DNA of 64,000 nt from Spirosoma rhododendri (GTDB lineage Bacteria > Bacteroidota > Bacteroidia > Cytophagales > Spirosomataceae). The first letter of the stretch is position 1. Each line of letters opens with the position of its first letter. Under the pieces are notes generated by a model. That model had not been told where the DNA came from. It saw only the letters and a program-made list of their open reading frames with translations, and made no database searches. The stretch spans positions 4,913,001 through 4,977,000 of the forward strand of contig NZ_CP051677.1 of NCBI RefSeq assembly GCF_012849055.1. The letters run 5' to 3'. A program made the translations under genes and the position numbers. This document shows positions 26,903 through 36,837 of this stretch, one piece after another.

Positions 26903-29900
26903 TTACGCCACCTTGTAACTTACGCCTGCCAGGCTGTCCAGTGCGCGAAGGAGCGAGTTGGCGGGGGAGACTTTGAGCGTGCGCGATTGCAGGCTGATTT
27001 CCAGCCGCTCGTCGGGGTCGACCACGTTCAGCGATAGGTTACAGGTACCGGGATGGGCGTTCAATAGCTCGTTGATCTGACTAATAAGCTGCGCATTGAG
27101 CACGTCGAGTGTCAGCGACACGCGGAGTTCCTTGCACATCTTTTCACGCATCTCGTTGAGCAACCGGATCGATGCGGGTTTGAATTCCAGCTGATCGGAG
27201 TTCCACTTGTTCTGCGTCTTACCGGTAATGTGCAGGAAGCGGCCCACGTCGACATACTGCCCCAGCCGGACGTAGTCGTCGCCGAACAGGGCCAGTTCGA
27301 TGGATGTGTTGTAATCTTCCAGCTTGAACAGACAGAACGGGTTACCCGTCTTGGTCATGCGAACCTGCATCGACGACACAATACCGGCCACCTTGATTTC
27401 GGGCGTTTTGGTTTCGTAGAGCTTGTCGAGGGTGCAGTTGCAGAAGCCATCCATTTCGAGCCGGAACTCATCGAGCGGGTGACCGGTGATGTAAAACCCG
27501 ACGACTTCCTTTTCAAATTTCAGCTTCTCGATCTGATTCCAGACCGTTACCGTTGGCGGCTTGGGCCGCGCCAGCATCGGTTCGCCCCCATCATCGCCCC
27601 AAACAGCGACTGTTGCGCGGCTGCTTTTTCGGAGTGGTAATTGTTGCCGTACCGAATAATCTTTTCCAGGAACGGGCTGGTTTCTGTCGGTGGGACTTCA
27701 AAATACTGCGCCCGGTGATAATCGGGCTCCAGCGCGTCGAACGCACCGGCGTAAGCCAGCGATTCGAGCGTTTTCTTGTTCACCGTCCGCAGGTTGACCC
27801 GAATAATGAAATCAAAGACGTCTTTGTAGTCGCCACCGGCAGTGCGCTCTTCGATAATAGCTTCTACGGCCGCATCGCCCGCGCCTTTGATACCAGCCAG
27901 GCCGAAGCGGATTTCGCCCTTTTTGTTCACGCCGAATACCCGCTCCGATTCGTTGACGTCGGGGCCAAGTACTGGGATGTTGATGTTCTTACACTCTTCG
28001 AGGAAGAACGTAATTTTTTCGATGTTGCCCAGGCAGCTTGTTAGTACGGCCGCCATGTACTCCGACTTGTAATAGGTCTTGAGGTAGGCCGTCTGGTAGG
28101 CGACGAACGCGTAGCAGGTCGAGTGGGATTTGTTGAAGGCGTACGACGCGAAGGCTTCCCAGTCAGTCCAGACTTTTTCGCAGACTTTCAGGTTCAGCTT
28201 GTTGGCCGCGCAGCCGTCCATGAACTTGCCCTTCATCTTGTCGAGCGTGGCGCGGTCCTTCTTACCCATCGCCTTCCGCAGCACGTCGGCGTCGCCTTTG
28301 GTGAAGTTGCCGAGCTTCTGCGACAGCAGCATCAACTGCTCCTGGTAGACCGTAATACCGTAGGTGTCAGCCAAATACTCCTCCATCTCGGGCAGGTCGT
28401 ACTTGACTTCTTCCAGTCCGTGTTTCCGCTTGATGAACGTCGGGATGTACTGAATCGGGCCGGGGCGGTAGAGGGCATTCATCGCAATCAGGTCCTCGAA
28501 CCGGTCGGGCCGGAGGTCCTTCATGTACTTCTTCATCCCGTCGGATTCGAACTGGAAAATGGCGTTCGTTTCCCCGCGCTGAAACAGTTCGTAGGCTTTC
28601 GGGTCGTCGAGCGGAATATCATCGATGTCGGTTTCGACACCGTTGATGATTAAACCGCCATGGTTCTGCTTGATGAGCCGCAGGCACTCCTTGATGATTG
28701 TGAGGTTGCGCAACCCCAGAAAGTCCATCTTAATAACCCCCGCATCCTCGATTACCTTACCCTCGTACTGGGTGATAATCAGGTTGGTATCTTTCGAGGT
28801 CGAGACGGGAACGATGTTGCTCAGGTCGTCGGGGGCGATGATGATCCCGGCCGCGTGAACGCCCGTGTTCCGCACCGTACCCTCCAGCCGACGCGCCTGT
28901 TGCAGCACGTTCTGCACCTTCTCGGTATCGATCAGCTTCATCGTCCGGCCCACGCTCTGATCGCCCAGTTCGAGCGCGCGCATCCGCCGGACGTTCTCAA
29001 CCTCTTCCGGCTGAATCACGTTCGCCAGCCCACCCGGCCCTTCGATGGGGTCCTCGAAAATCCGGCGCAGGGTCATGTTGTACGTCGGCTTATCAGGCAC
29101 CAGCTTGGCGAGGGCGTTGGCGTCGGACAGGGGCAAATCCATCACCCGCGACACGTCTTTGATGGCCGATTTAGCCGCCATTGTACCGTAGGTCACGATA
29201 GCCGCGACCTGCTGCTTGCCGTACTTCTGCACGACGTAATCGATCACCCGCTGCCGGCCTTCGTCGTCGAAGTCCGTATCAATATCGGGCATCGACTTCC
29301 GGTCGGGGTTGAGGAACCGCTCGAACAGCAGGTCGTATTTGATGGGGTCGATGTTGGTGATGCCGATACAATACGCCACCGCCGACCCAGCCGCCGACCC
29401 CCGCCCCGGCCCGACCATCACACCCAAATCGCGCCCGGCCTGAATGAAGTCGGCCACGATCAGGAAGTAACCGGCGAAGCCCATCGTCTTAATGGTAAAC
29501 AACTCGAAGTCAAGCCGTTCCTGTACATGACTTTCGATCTCACCGTACCGTTTCCGCGCACCCTCGTAGGTCAGGTGCTTCAGAAATTCCCATTGGTTCG
29601 CTACGTCGTCGGTGTGTAGCTTGAACTCACCCGGAATGGGGAAGTTGGGCAGCAGAATGTCGCGTTTCAACTTCAGCGTCTCGACCTTGTCGACAATCTC
29701 GTTGGTATTGTCGATGGCTTCGGGCAGGTCGTGAAACAGCGTCGTCATCTCCTGCGTGTTCTTGAAATAGAACTGATCGGAGAAGAAGGCGAAGCGGGTA
29801 TTTTTGGGCATCGCTTCGTCGTCGCTGAACTCCTTCATCGACGGTGTGCTCTGCTTCTCGCCCGTGTTGACGCACAGCAGAATATCGTGCGCCACCCAGT

Positions 29901-30540
29901 CGTCGCGGTCGACGTAGTGCGAATCGTTGGACGCGATGATTTTGACGTTGTGCTTGCGCGCAAACTTCACCAGCACCTCGTTGGCCTTGATCTGATCGGG
30001 AATCTCGTGCCGCTGCAACTCGACATAGTAGTCTTCGCCGAAGCGGTCGAGCCACCACTTAAACTCGATTTCGGCGGCTTCCTCGCCCTTTTTCAGAATC
30101 GTTTTCGGTACGATGGCCCCGATGCAGCAGGTCGTCGCGATTAATCCTTCCTTGTATTGATCGATGAGGGCCTTCGTGACGCGGGGGTACTTGCCGTACA
30201 GCCCCTCCATGTACCCCAGCGAGCAAAGTTTCGCCAGGTTTTTGTATCCTTGCGCGTTTTTTGCCAACAGCAGCTGGTGGTACCGGACATCTTTTTTCTC
30301 CTTCGTGAATTGCTTGATCGTGTGATCTTCCACGACATAGAATTCGCAGCCAACGATGGGCTTGATACCCTGTTTGGCGGCTTCGGCCACGAACTCGAAC
30401 ACCCCGAACATATTACCGTGGTCGGTGATCGCAACGGCGGGCATATTATCGCCTTTAGCCTTCTTAATCAGCTTCTTGATGTCGGCCTGCCCGTCGAGCA
30501 GCGAGTACTGGGTATGCGTGTGGAGGTGGGAAAACTGCAT
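26903..30540 (-). CDS. dnaE: DNA polymerase III alpha subunit, frame broken near the C-terminus
   Basis: Replicative polymerase, DnaE type. PHP domain at the N-terminus (FSHLHTHTQYSLLDGQADIK, AITDHGNMFG); palm with VGPGRGSAAGSAVAYCIGIT and PDIDTDFDDEGR; fingers and helix-hairpin-helix follow. The first frame (997 residues) derails after QQSLFGAMMG. The second frame restarts at MLARPKPPTVTVWNQI and carries GFYITGHPLDEF and the OB-fold. One added base in GGGGG at 27595-27599 (minus strand) gives 1212 residues with GGEPMLARPK at the joint. An essential gene cannot be lost, so this is a read error or is corrected in the cell. xisH-2 follows within four bases. Confidence 0.93.
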
Positions 30541-30696
30541 AGATCTGAGCCGGGATTTTTCTGATTGCCTGATTGCTCAGCTTACCAGTTTGTCCGATGG
30601 TTAATTGGATTCGCGTCGATAAAAATAGCTTAATCCAACGGGCAGATGGGTATGCTGTAGTCAGAAAATTTACCCCCGTCCTGCAACCGGTTGATT

Positions 30697-30807
30697 CTAT
30701 ACGAGTTGCCGGACCGCCTGCTTAATTCGTTGTTTTACATCCGACCACGTGATGGCATCAGAAGCCATCGGGTCGACCTGTTCTTCCGCATCATCAAAGT
30801 ACGTCAA
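30697..30807 (-). pseudogene. possible C-terminal remnant of an AbiEii-like nucleotidyltransferase toxin
   Basis: A 36-codon frame without a proper start, preceded at once by stops, reads LTYFDDAEEQVDP, then AITWSDVKQRIKQAVRQLV before TAG. The pattern TYFDDAE, acidic/Pro linker, W-x-x-VK helix resembles the C-terminal tail of AbiEii/AbiGii-type toxin proteins as I remember them. No catalytic part remains. It lies upstream of dnaE. The rest of the 30541-30882 gap shows no gene. Very short, so the identification is tentative. Confidence 0.35.
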
Positions 30808-30882
30808 TGATCATATAGCCAACTCCTAATTCATTACCATTTCAATAATACGCCGGACGTTTGCCTAGTCTGTAGTTCTGAT

Positions 30883-31317
30883 CTATAGTCTCTGTTGCGC
30901 CCAGACGTAGCATCCAGGATTGCTGGTAGTGCGTTTGACGAAAGCGAAGTAAGCCGATTTACGTTCTTTACCCTGACAGTTCAGGCTCACTTGAGCGATA
31001 AATTTGGGCGCGTTTTTCAGGACGGCGGCATCGACCAAAAATCGCTCACGCGTATCGGCTCCGTTCTTGTACGCCCGAACCGACAGGTTGTTCGACAGCG
31101 TATCTTCCTGGGGGAATACCTCGAATAAAAAAGGACTCGACTCCGATTCAAAATCAGAAGCGATCAGCAAGACGCCTGGGTAACCGCTCTCGCAGGGTGC
31201 TTGGGCGATCAGCGTCTGGGGCGGCTGGCATGACTCCGTTGCGGGTTCCTTCGACTGACAACCTGCAATCGCAAAAACAACCAATGCAGGAGCAAATTGA
31301 TGAAAGTGCATTTTCAT
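30883..31317 (-). CDS. hypothetical lipoprotein, 144 aa
   Basis: The internal ATG gives MKMHFHQFAPALVVFAIAGC, a lipoprotein signal ending in lipobox Cys20; the longest frame adds ten polar residues. The mature part has at least four further cysteines (ESCQPP, APCESG, NCQGK, PGCYVW) that may form disulfides. No family recognised. It is flanked by empty A+T-richer DNA and is monocistronic as far as can be seen. Confidence 0.65.
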   Translation of the reverse strand: MKMHFHQFAPALVVFAIAGCQSKEPATESCQPPQTLIAQAPCESGYPGVLLIASDFESESSPFLFEVFPQEDTLSNNLSVRAYKNGADTRERFLVDAAVLKNAPKFIAQVSLNCQGKERKSAYFAFVKRTTSNPGCYVWAQQRL

Positions 31318-31516
31318 ATGTTCGTCAAGTAAGTGATTCATAATCAAACCATAAACCGCGTAGTTTGCTACTTACTTAACGACCAGCCAATTTAAAACTA
31401 CTCGTTCAGATAAGATGGGACTGAACATGTTCTTGTGGCTTATCAGATGGATCATAAGCCTAATAGTCAAAACGGTCTACCCAGACCACCGCTGCGTTCT
31501 GCCCGGTTTACACCCT

Positions 31517-32170
31517 TCATTCAGCCTTCAACTGCCCGTCCATTGCCTTTTCCATATGATGAATCTTGGGCATTGAAACCGTCTGAATGTATAGCTGCCA
31601 GGGGTGAGCTTTGCAGTAATTCTGGTGGTACCCTTCGGCAGGGTAAAACGCCTTAAACGGCACAACCTCCGTTACGACCGGGTCTTTGAACTGGCCGGAC
31701 TTATCCAATTTTTGAATTGCATTCACTAGTTGTCGGTGCTCCGACTCAGTGCGGTAGAACGCCATCGACCGGTAATGCTTCCCCACATCCGGTCCCTGCT
31801 TGTTGAGCGTCGTGGGGTCGTGGGCGGCAAAGAAAGCCGTGAGCAACTGCCCGTAACTGATTTGTTTGGGGTCATAATACACCTGCACCGATTCGGCGTG
31901 GTCGGTCTGATCGGTGCTGACATCGGCGTAGGTCGGGCTGGGGTAGTCGCTGCCCGCGTAGCCCGACACAACTTCGTTTACGCCCTTCAACCGGTCGAAG
32001 GCTTCTTCCGTCGCCCAGAAGCAGCCACCCGCAAACGTAGCGACTACTTCCCCTGGCTTCAAAGCGGGTAGTTTAGCGGGCCTATTGTCGGGAGCCTGTC
32101 CCATCGAACAACCGAGTAACAGAACGGTCAGGGCGGCAAACAGACTGGTTTTCGTGCGTTTTTTCATCAC
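31517..32170 (-). CDS. msrA: peptide-methionine (S)-S-oxide reductase MsrA
   Basis: Repairs methionine sulfoxide in proteins. The active-site motif GCFW is present in VATFAGGCFWATEEAFDRL, followed by family regions VVSGYAGSDYPSPTYADVS, HAESVQVYYDPKQISYGQLL and FFAAHDPTTLNKQGPDVGKH. An N-terminal lipoprotein-like signal (MMKKRTKTSLFAALTVLLLG, lipobox LLGC) places it in the periplasm or outer membrane, unlike cytoplasmic MsrA. 217 residues. Two Met codons at the start make either usable. No msrB is fused. Confidence 0.94.
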   Translation of the reverse strand: MMKKRTKTSLFAALTVLLLGCSMGQAPDNRPAKLPALKPGEVVATFAGGCFWATEEAFDRLKGVNEVVSGYAGSDYPSPTYADVSTDQTDHAESVQVYYDPKQISYGQLLTAFFAAHDPTTLNKQGPDVGKHYRSMAFYRTESEHRQLVNAIQKLDKSGQFKDPVVTEVVPFKAFYPAEGYHQNYCKAHPWQLYIQTVSMPKIHHMEKAMDGQLKAE

Positions 32171-32304
32171 CCGTAAAACACGAAAACAGGCTAGTTAATT
32201 CGTCGGCTGGCCCGGCTCAAAACAACCACCGGGCTTCGGTAGTATGTATCCTGAATCCGTCGGTAACCAATCCGATGACTACCGTATCTTACTTCGTACT
32301 TACC

Positions 32305-33369
32305 ATGCGCTACAACTACTGGCTGCTGTTACTTGTATCAAGCGTTACCTCTGCTATCGCGCAGGACACCATTCAGGTGGTAACGCCCCACCGCGATTCG
32401 ATCAACATCGTCGTGCCGAAAAGCGATTCGGTTCAGGTCAAGACCAATTTCAAAACCGTCCTCAAAAAACCCGACACGACCTACTGGCAGCGGTCGTTTG
32501 TGGGTAATCTGAACTTTAATCAGGCCAGTTTCAGCAACTGGTCGGGGGGCGGCACCAATTCGATTGCGTTGGGGGGCGTCATCACGGCCCGCGCCCTCTA
32601 CCTGCGAAAAAACATCTCGTGGGACAACACCGCCGACCTGCAACTGGGTTACAGCCGACAGGCCGGGTCGACGCTCAAAACGGCGGATCAGGTTGTGCTG
32701 ATTTCGGTGGTTGGGGTCAAAGTCGCTCCGAAGTGGGATATCATTGGTTGGGGGTACTTCAACACGTTTTTCGCGCCCGGCTATCGCTACGACGCCCTCC
32801 CCGCCGACCGGACCCGGCTGCAAATCGCCAATTTCCTGACGCCCGCTCAACTAACCCTTGCCCTCGGCGTTTCTTACAAACCAACGACCTGGTTTGCCAT
32901 CCGGATGAGTCCGTTTGCTCCCCGCCTGACGTACATTGCCGATCAGAGCGTGCGCGTCCGGCAGGATTCGGCCGGCTTATACAGACCCGACCCCACGGCT
33001 ACCGTTTACGGCGTGCCGCCCGGTCGGAATCTGCGGGGGCAGGTGCTGGCGTTTCAGCTACAGGCGGTGCTCAACCGCGACCTGACCGAAAACATTTCGC
33101 TCAATGCCCGCTACCAGTTTTTCTCCGAATACGCCCGGCTGAGCTACGCCGTTCACCGGCTCGACCTGACGTTTACCGCCAAAATCAACCGGTACATGAG
33201 TACGACGTTTAACCTGATTGGCCTCTACGACCGCGACTTCAGCAACCGGCTGCAACTTCAGCAGACACTGGCGCTAGGCCTGGTTTACAACGTCAGTACG
33301 TTCCTACCGGCGAAGAAAAAGAACGTCGATTCCAAAACCATTTACACCATTCAGCCCGGCCGGTTTTAG
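32305..33369 (+). CDS. DUF3078 outer-membrane-type protein
   Basis: Member of a Bacteroidota family of unknown role with beta-barrel character. The internal ATG gives a signal peptide (MRYNYWLLLLVSSVTSAIAQ). The family opening is WQRSFVGNLNFNQASFSNWS with GGGTNSIALGG; repeated aromatic strands follow (YLRKNISWDNTADLQLGY, LTENISLNARYQFFSEYARL) and a late segment FSNRLQLQQTLALGLVYNVS. About 354 residues. Two G6 tracts at 32544-32549 and 32571-32576 are intact here. It converges with a short minus-strand gene, overlapping its stop by four bases. Confidence 0.82.
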   Translation: MRYNYWLLLLVSSVTSAIAQDTIQVVTPHRDSINIVVPKSDSVQVKTNFKTVLKKPDTTYWQRSFVGNLNFNQASFSNWSGGGTNSIALGGVITARALYLRKNISWDNTADLQLGYSRQAGSTLKTADQVVLISVVGVKVAPKWDIIGWGYFNTFFAPGYRYDALPADRTRLQIANFLTPAQLTLALGVSYKPTTWFAIRMSPFAPRLTYIADQSVRVRQDSAGLYRPDPTATVYGVPPGRNLRGQVLAFQLQAVLNRDLTENISLNARYQFFSEYARLSYAVHRLDLTFTAKINRYMSTTFNLIGLYDRDFSNRLQLQQTLALGLVYNVSTFLPAKKKNVDSKTIYTIQPGRF

Positions 33370-33677
33370 GTGGTCCGGCTTTCAATCCGGTCAATTAGCT
33401 GCTGAATGACCGTTTTTTGTGCTTTGGGCAACTGGACTGATGTAAACAGAAATACGTCTTTCAGGTACTGCCACTGCGCTGACGTCAGCAGGACCAGTTC
33501 GGTCTTAAAATCGACGGTTGGCGCATCGGTATTGTCACGGCTCACCGACAAGGTCGGTTTTACGGCTTCGATCAACTGTTTGCTCAGTTCACTACGAACG
33601 TATTGATCGAGCGTGTAGGCGGGAATCCGTCCGTCTGTGTCCGTTTTTTTAAGCGTGGTACTGGCTTTGCAGATCAT
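33366..33677 (-). CDS. hypothetical protein, 103 aa
   Basis: Soluble, no signal peptide. Looks helical at the N-terminus (YTLDQYVRSELSKQLIEAV) with a middle strand region (TVDFKTELVLLTSAQWQYL) and a C-terminal helix (AQKTVIQQLIDRIES). Family not recognised. Its ATG overlaps the thioesterase stop (ATGA), so the two are translated together; this is the best evidence that it is a real gene. Confidence 0.6.
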   Translation of the reverse strand: MICKASTTLKKTDTDGRIPAYTLDQYVRSELSKQLIEAVKPTLSVSRDNTDAPTVDFKTELVLLTSAQWQYLKDVFLFTSVQLPKAQKTVIQQLIDRIESRTT

Positions 33678-34099
33678 GGTTCGGGTGAATCGGTCGGGTC
33701 CAGAATGCGGATGGGTTTCTTGTTTTCGTCCAGCGCGACAAACGTGAACGTGCCGTGAATGGCCGGGTGCCGCTCCATCGAGTACATCTCTTCGACGAAA
33801 ATTTCGACGGCCACGCGGATGCTCGTATTGCCCACGTGCTCAACTCGCCCGATAAGTTCAATGATCGTTCCGGCCGGTATCGACTTGGTAAAATTGATCT
33901 TGTCGGACGACACTGTGACCATGCGTTTGCGCGAAAACCGAGTCGCGGCAATAAACGCGACCTCATCCATCAGTTGCAGGGCCGTACCGCCAAACAGGGT
34001 GTCGTAATGGTTAGTCGTACTCGGAAAAACGGCCTTGAACACGCGGGTTTCAGCCGCATCGATACGGTCCGCCAGCGTGGGAAATGTGAGTTGGGACAT
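33674..34099 (-). CDS. acyl-CoA thioesterase, hotdog fold
   Basis: 141-residue single hotdog domain of the YciA/ACOT type, hydrolysing acyl-CoA in the cytoplasm. Family marks are TNHYDTLFGGTALQLMDEVA (with the conserved Asn/His/Gly/Asp region), VTVSSDKINFTKSIPAGTII and IRVAVEIFVEEMYSMERHPA. The internal ATG (MSQLTFPTLADR) is chosen: the preceding 66 codons run through an inverted repeat and encode no domain. It is coupled to the 103-residue gene downstream. Confidence 0.87.
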   Translation of the reverse strand: MSQLTFPTLADRIDAAETRVFKAVFPSTTNHYDTLFGGTALQLMDEVAFIAATRFSRKRMVTVSSDKINFTKSIPAGTIIELIGRVEHVGNTSIRVAVEIFVEEMYSMERHPAIHGTFTFVALDENKKPIRILDPTDSPEP

Positions 34100-34114
34100 G
34101 AAATTGGGTTTGCG

Positions 34115-34186
34115 GTTTGTAGTTCGTGGTTTGTAGTTGCGATGCCCCGCCGGGACTGGCGCAACCACAAACCACGAACTACAAAC
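34115..34186. repeat. 26-base inverted repeat between metE and thioesterase
   Basis: Arms 34115-34140 (GTTTGTAGTTCGTGGTTTGT plus AGTTGC) and 34161-34186 pair with one mismatch around a 20-base loop. The last base of the repeat is the first plus-strand base of the metE stop codon. Within each arm GTTTGTAGTT/GTGGTTTGT is itself a degenerate tandem repeat. It can serve as the metE terminator, though there is no T run. Confidence 0.8.
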
Positions 34187-36513
34187 TAGATAACTATTGA
34201 TTCCCGCGCGGTTTGCGCGGCCTGCACCATGTTGCGCAGGGCTTCGGTGGTTTCGGGCCAATGGCGGGTTTTCAGGCCGCAGTCGGGGTTGACCCACAGG
34301 TTGCGGGCGGGCAGCACGTCGCCCGCTTTTTGCAGCAGGTCGATCATTTCGGCCGTCGTCGGGACGCGGGGACTATGAATGTCGTACACGCCCGGCCCGA
34401 TCTCGTTGGGGTAGTTGAAGCGGGCGAAAGCATCGAGCAGTTCCATCTGCGAACGCGACGTTTCAATCGTAATCACGTCGGCGTCGAGGTCGGCGATGGA
34501 CTGGATGATGTCGTTGAATTCGGCGTAGCACATGTGCGTGTGAATCTGCGTCCGGTCCTGTACGCCCGAGGCCGATACGCGGAACGCCCGCACCGCCCAG
34601 TCGAGGTAAGCCGCCCAGTTTTCCCGACGCAGGGGCAGGCCTTCCCGCAGGGCCGGTTCATCAATCTGAATCACCTGAATACCTGCTTTTTCCAGGTCGA
34701 CCACCTCATCGCGCACCGCCAGCGCGATTTGCAGGCAGGTGTCGCGCCGGGGCTGATCGTCGCGCACGAATGACCATTGCAGGATCGTGACGGGGCCGGT
34801 GAGCATTCCTTTTACCGGCTTCGGCGTCAGCGACTGCGCGTACTGTGCCCAGCGCACCGTCATGGGTTCGGGGCGGTGTACATCGCCGTAAATGATCGGT
34901 GGTTTCACGCAACGGGACCCGTAGCTCTGTACCCAGCCGTTTTCGCTGAACGCAAAACCGTCGAGCAGTTCACCGAAATATTCGACCATGTCGTTGCGCT
35001 CGAATTCGCCGTGAACAAGTACGTCAAGGCCAATTTCTTCCTGCCAGCGAATAGCCTGTTCAGTTTCCTGCCGGATAAAATCGTCGTACTGCGCCAGCGT
35101 CTTCTCGCCTTTCTTCCACTTCGCCCGGTTGGCCCGCACGGCGTCCGTCTGCGGAAACGAACCGATTGTCGTCGTCGGGAACAGGGGCAATTGCAGATGC
35201 GCGTGCTGCTCCGCCTGCCGGTCTACGAACGACGCATTACGCTGTGCATCCTGCTCCGTCAGTTGGCGCACCCTGTTCTGCACCGCCGGTCGATTAATCA
35301 GCGCTGACTCTTTCCGGGCGGTGATGGCCTGCTGGTTTGCCGCCAGAACCGCATTCGCTGACGCATTGGCGGGGTCGTTGAACAGCGTCGTGAGCGTGGC
35401 CAGTTCGTCCAGTTTTTGCCGGGCGAAGGCCAGCCATTGCTTGATTTCGGGCGTCAGGCCCTGCTCGGCCGTTTCGTTAGCCAAATCGCAGGGAACGTGC
35501 AGCAGCGAACACGATGGTGCCAGCATAACCCGCTCACTACCAATAGCATTGACAACCCGCTGGATCGTCTGTCGCGACTTTTCCAGATCATTGATCCAGA
35601 TATTCCGCCCGTTGATGACGCCTATTGAAAGCTGCGTCGACTTGCTGGCAAAATCAGTTTGGAGGATGTCGTCCAGTTGGCTTGGGCAGCGGACCAGATC
35701 GAGGTGCAGCGCGTCGACGGGCAGTTGCAGGGCCAGGTTCAGGTTGTCGCCGTAGCAGTCGAAATACGACGCCAGCAGGATGTTCAGGTCGGGGAATTGT
35801 CCGCGTAGCCGGGCGTAGGTTTTGGCGAACACCGCGCGTTGGGCATCGGTCAGGTCGAGCGACAGACCCGGTTCATCCAGTTGAATCCAAGTGGCACCCT
35901 GCGTTTGAAGGCGACTCAGTATCTGTTCGTAGACGGGCAGCAGCCGGTCGATCAGGTCCAGCCGGTCAAAGTCGACGTCTTTCTCTTTGCCCAGCAACAG
36001 ATACGTCACGGGGCCAATCAGCACCGGTTTCGGCACCACGCCAAGCGTCTGCCGGGCTTCATCGAACTGGGTGAAGATGCGTTCCGACAGCAACGTAAAC
36101 GACTGGTCTTTCGAGAATTCCGGAACGATGTAGTGGTAGTTTGTGTCGAACCACTTGGTCATCTCCATCGCTTTCAGGTCGAGGCCGTTCTGCTGATAAC
36201 CCCGCGCCATGGCGAAGTACAGCGTCAGGTGGTCATCGTCCGGTTCGGCACTGTCGAGCAGCGGCTGGAAACGGGGTGGAATGGCCCCTACCGTCAGCGA
36301 CAGGTCGAGCACCTGATCGTAGAACGAGAAGTCGTTGCAGGGAACGAGCGCGATGCCCGCCTGCTGTTGGGTCAGCCAGTTATCGGTGCGGATTTGCCGC
36401 CCGACGTCCTCTAGCTGCTGACACGTGATTTTGTTGGCCCAGAACTGTTCGCAGGCCCGTTTGAGTTCGCGGTGGCTACCAATTCGTGGATAGCCGAGAT
36501 TGTGTGCGATCAT
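34186..36513 (-). CDS. metE: cobalamin-independent methionine synthase MetE
   Basis: Transfers a methyl group from methyltetrahydropteroyl-triglutamate to homocysteine. Full length at 775 residues: N-terminal barrel from NLGYPRIGSHRELKRACEQF, C-terminal catalytic barrel from PLFPTTTIGSFPQT. Zinc ligands are in HTHMCYAEF (His, Cys), a Glu in the following region, and late Cys in NPDCGLKTRHW. RRENWAAYLDWAVRAFRVSA is also typical. A cobalamin riboswitch lies 185 bases upstream on the same strand, so the gene should be off when B12 is plentiful, implying a B12-dependent MetH elsewhere. Confidence 0.96.
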   Translation of the reverse strand: MIAHNLGYPRIGSHRELKRACEQFWANKITCQQLEDVGRQIRTDNWLTQQQAGIALVPCNDFSFYDQVLDLSLTVGAIPPRFQPLLDSAEPDDDHLTLYFAMARGYQQNGLDLKAMEMTKWFDTNYHYIVPEFSKDQSFTLLSERIFTQFDEARQTLGVVPKPVLIGPVTYLLLGKEKDVDFDRLDLIDRLLPVYEQILSRLQTQGATWIQLDEPGLSLDLTDAQRAVFAKTYARLRGQFPDLNILLASYFDCYGDNLNLALQLPVDALHLDLVRCPSQLDDILQTDFASKSTQLSIGVINGRNIWINDLEKSRQTIQRVVNAIGSERVMLAPSCSLLHVPCDLANETAEQGLTPEIKQWLAFARQKLDELATLTTLFNDPANASANAVLAANQQAITARKESALINRPAVQNRVRQLTEQDAQRNASFVDRQAEQHAHLQLPLFPTTTIGSFPQTDAVRANRAKWKKGEKTLAQYDDFIRQETEQAIRWQEEIGLDVLVHGEFERNDMVEYFGELLDGFAFSENGWVQSYGSRCVKPPIIYGDVHRPEPMTVRWAQYAQSLTPKPVKGMLTGPVTILQWSFVRDDQPRRDTCLQIALAVRDEVVDLEKAGIQVIQIDEPALREGLPLRRENWAAYLDWAVRAFRVSASGVQDRTQIHTHMCYAEFNDIIQSIADLDADVITIETSRSQMELLDAFARFNYPNEIGPGVYDIHSPRVPTTAEMIDLLQKAGDVLPARNLWVNPDCGLKTRHWPETTEALRNMVQAAQTARESIVI

Positions 36514-36698
36514 AAAAATGGTTTGAAAAATGGTTGATCGCGTTCGATGCCGAACTCCATACGCCTACCCAACTCCAAACTCTATCGATACGACACACCA
36601 CACCCGGCCCCGGTGATGGAGCGGAAAAATGAAACGGGAAAAAGTGGTCAATACGTGATAGAACCCAGGGCCGTGTGGGCGTAATCAGCAAGGCTAAG

Positions 36699-36837
36699 GG
36701 CAAGTCTCCTGGCTTGTGACGGTATTTGCCGTCCTTCTCATCCCCTGGTAACGGGGACAATGGACATCGAGGGCAAACCCTTTTCTGATGGTCACTGACA
36801 GTAGCAACGTCTGCTCGTGAATTTCACACGATTCCTT
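36699..36837 (-). promoter_or_regulatory. cobalamin riboswitch in the metE leader
   Basis: Minus strand shows the cobalamin aptamer landmarks in order: GGAATCGTGTGAAATTCACG, then GCTACTGT (usual GCnACTGT), CCATTG (usual CCACTG), a GGGGATGAGAAGG core, and the closing element AGCCAGGAGACTTGCC, a near match to the classic AGYCAGGAGACCTGCC. It belongs to metE, which is known to be B12-repressed in many bacteria. An expression-platform hairpin was not resolved in the 185 bases before the start codon. The stretch upstream (36838-37084) shows no other feature. Confidence 0.88.

Noticed and set aside
27547..27620. Split intein or gene fission in dnaE
   Set aside because: No intein motifs are present at the joint; the two frames overlap and join with a single base, unlike an intein boundary.
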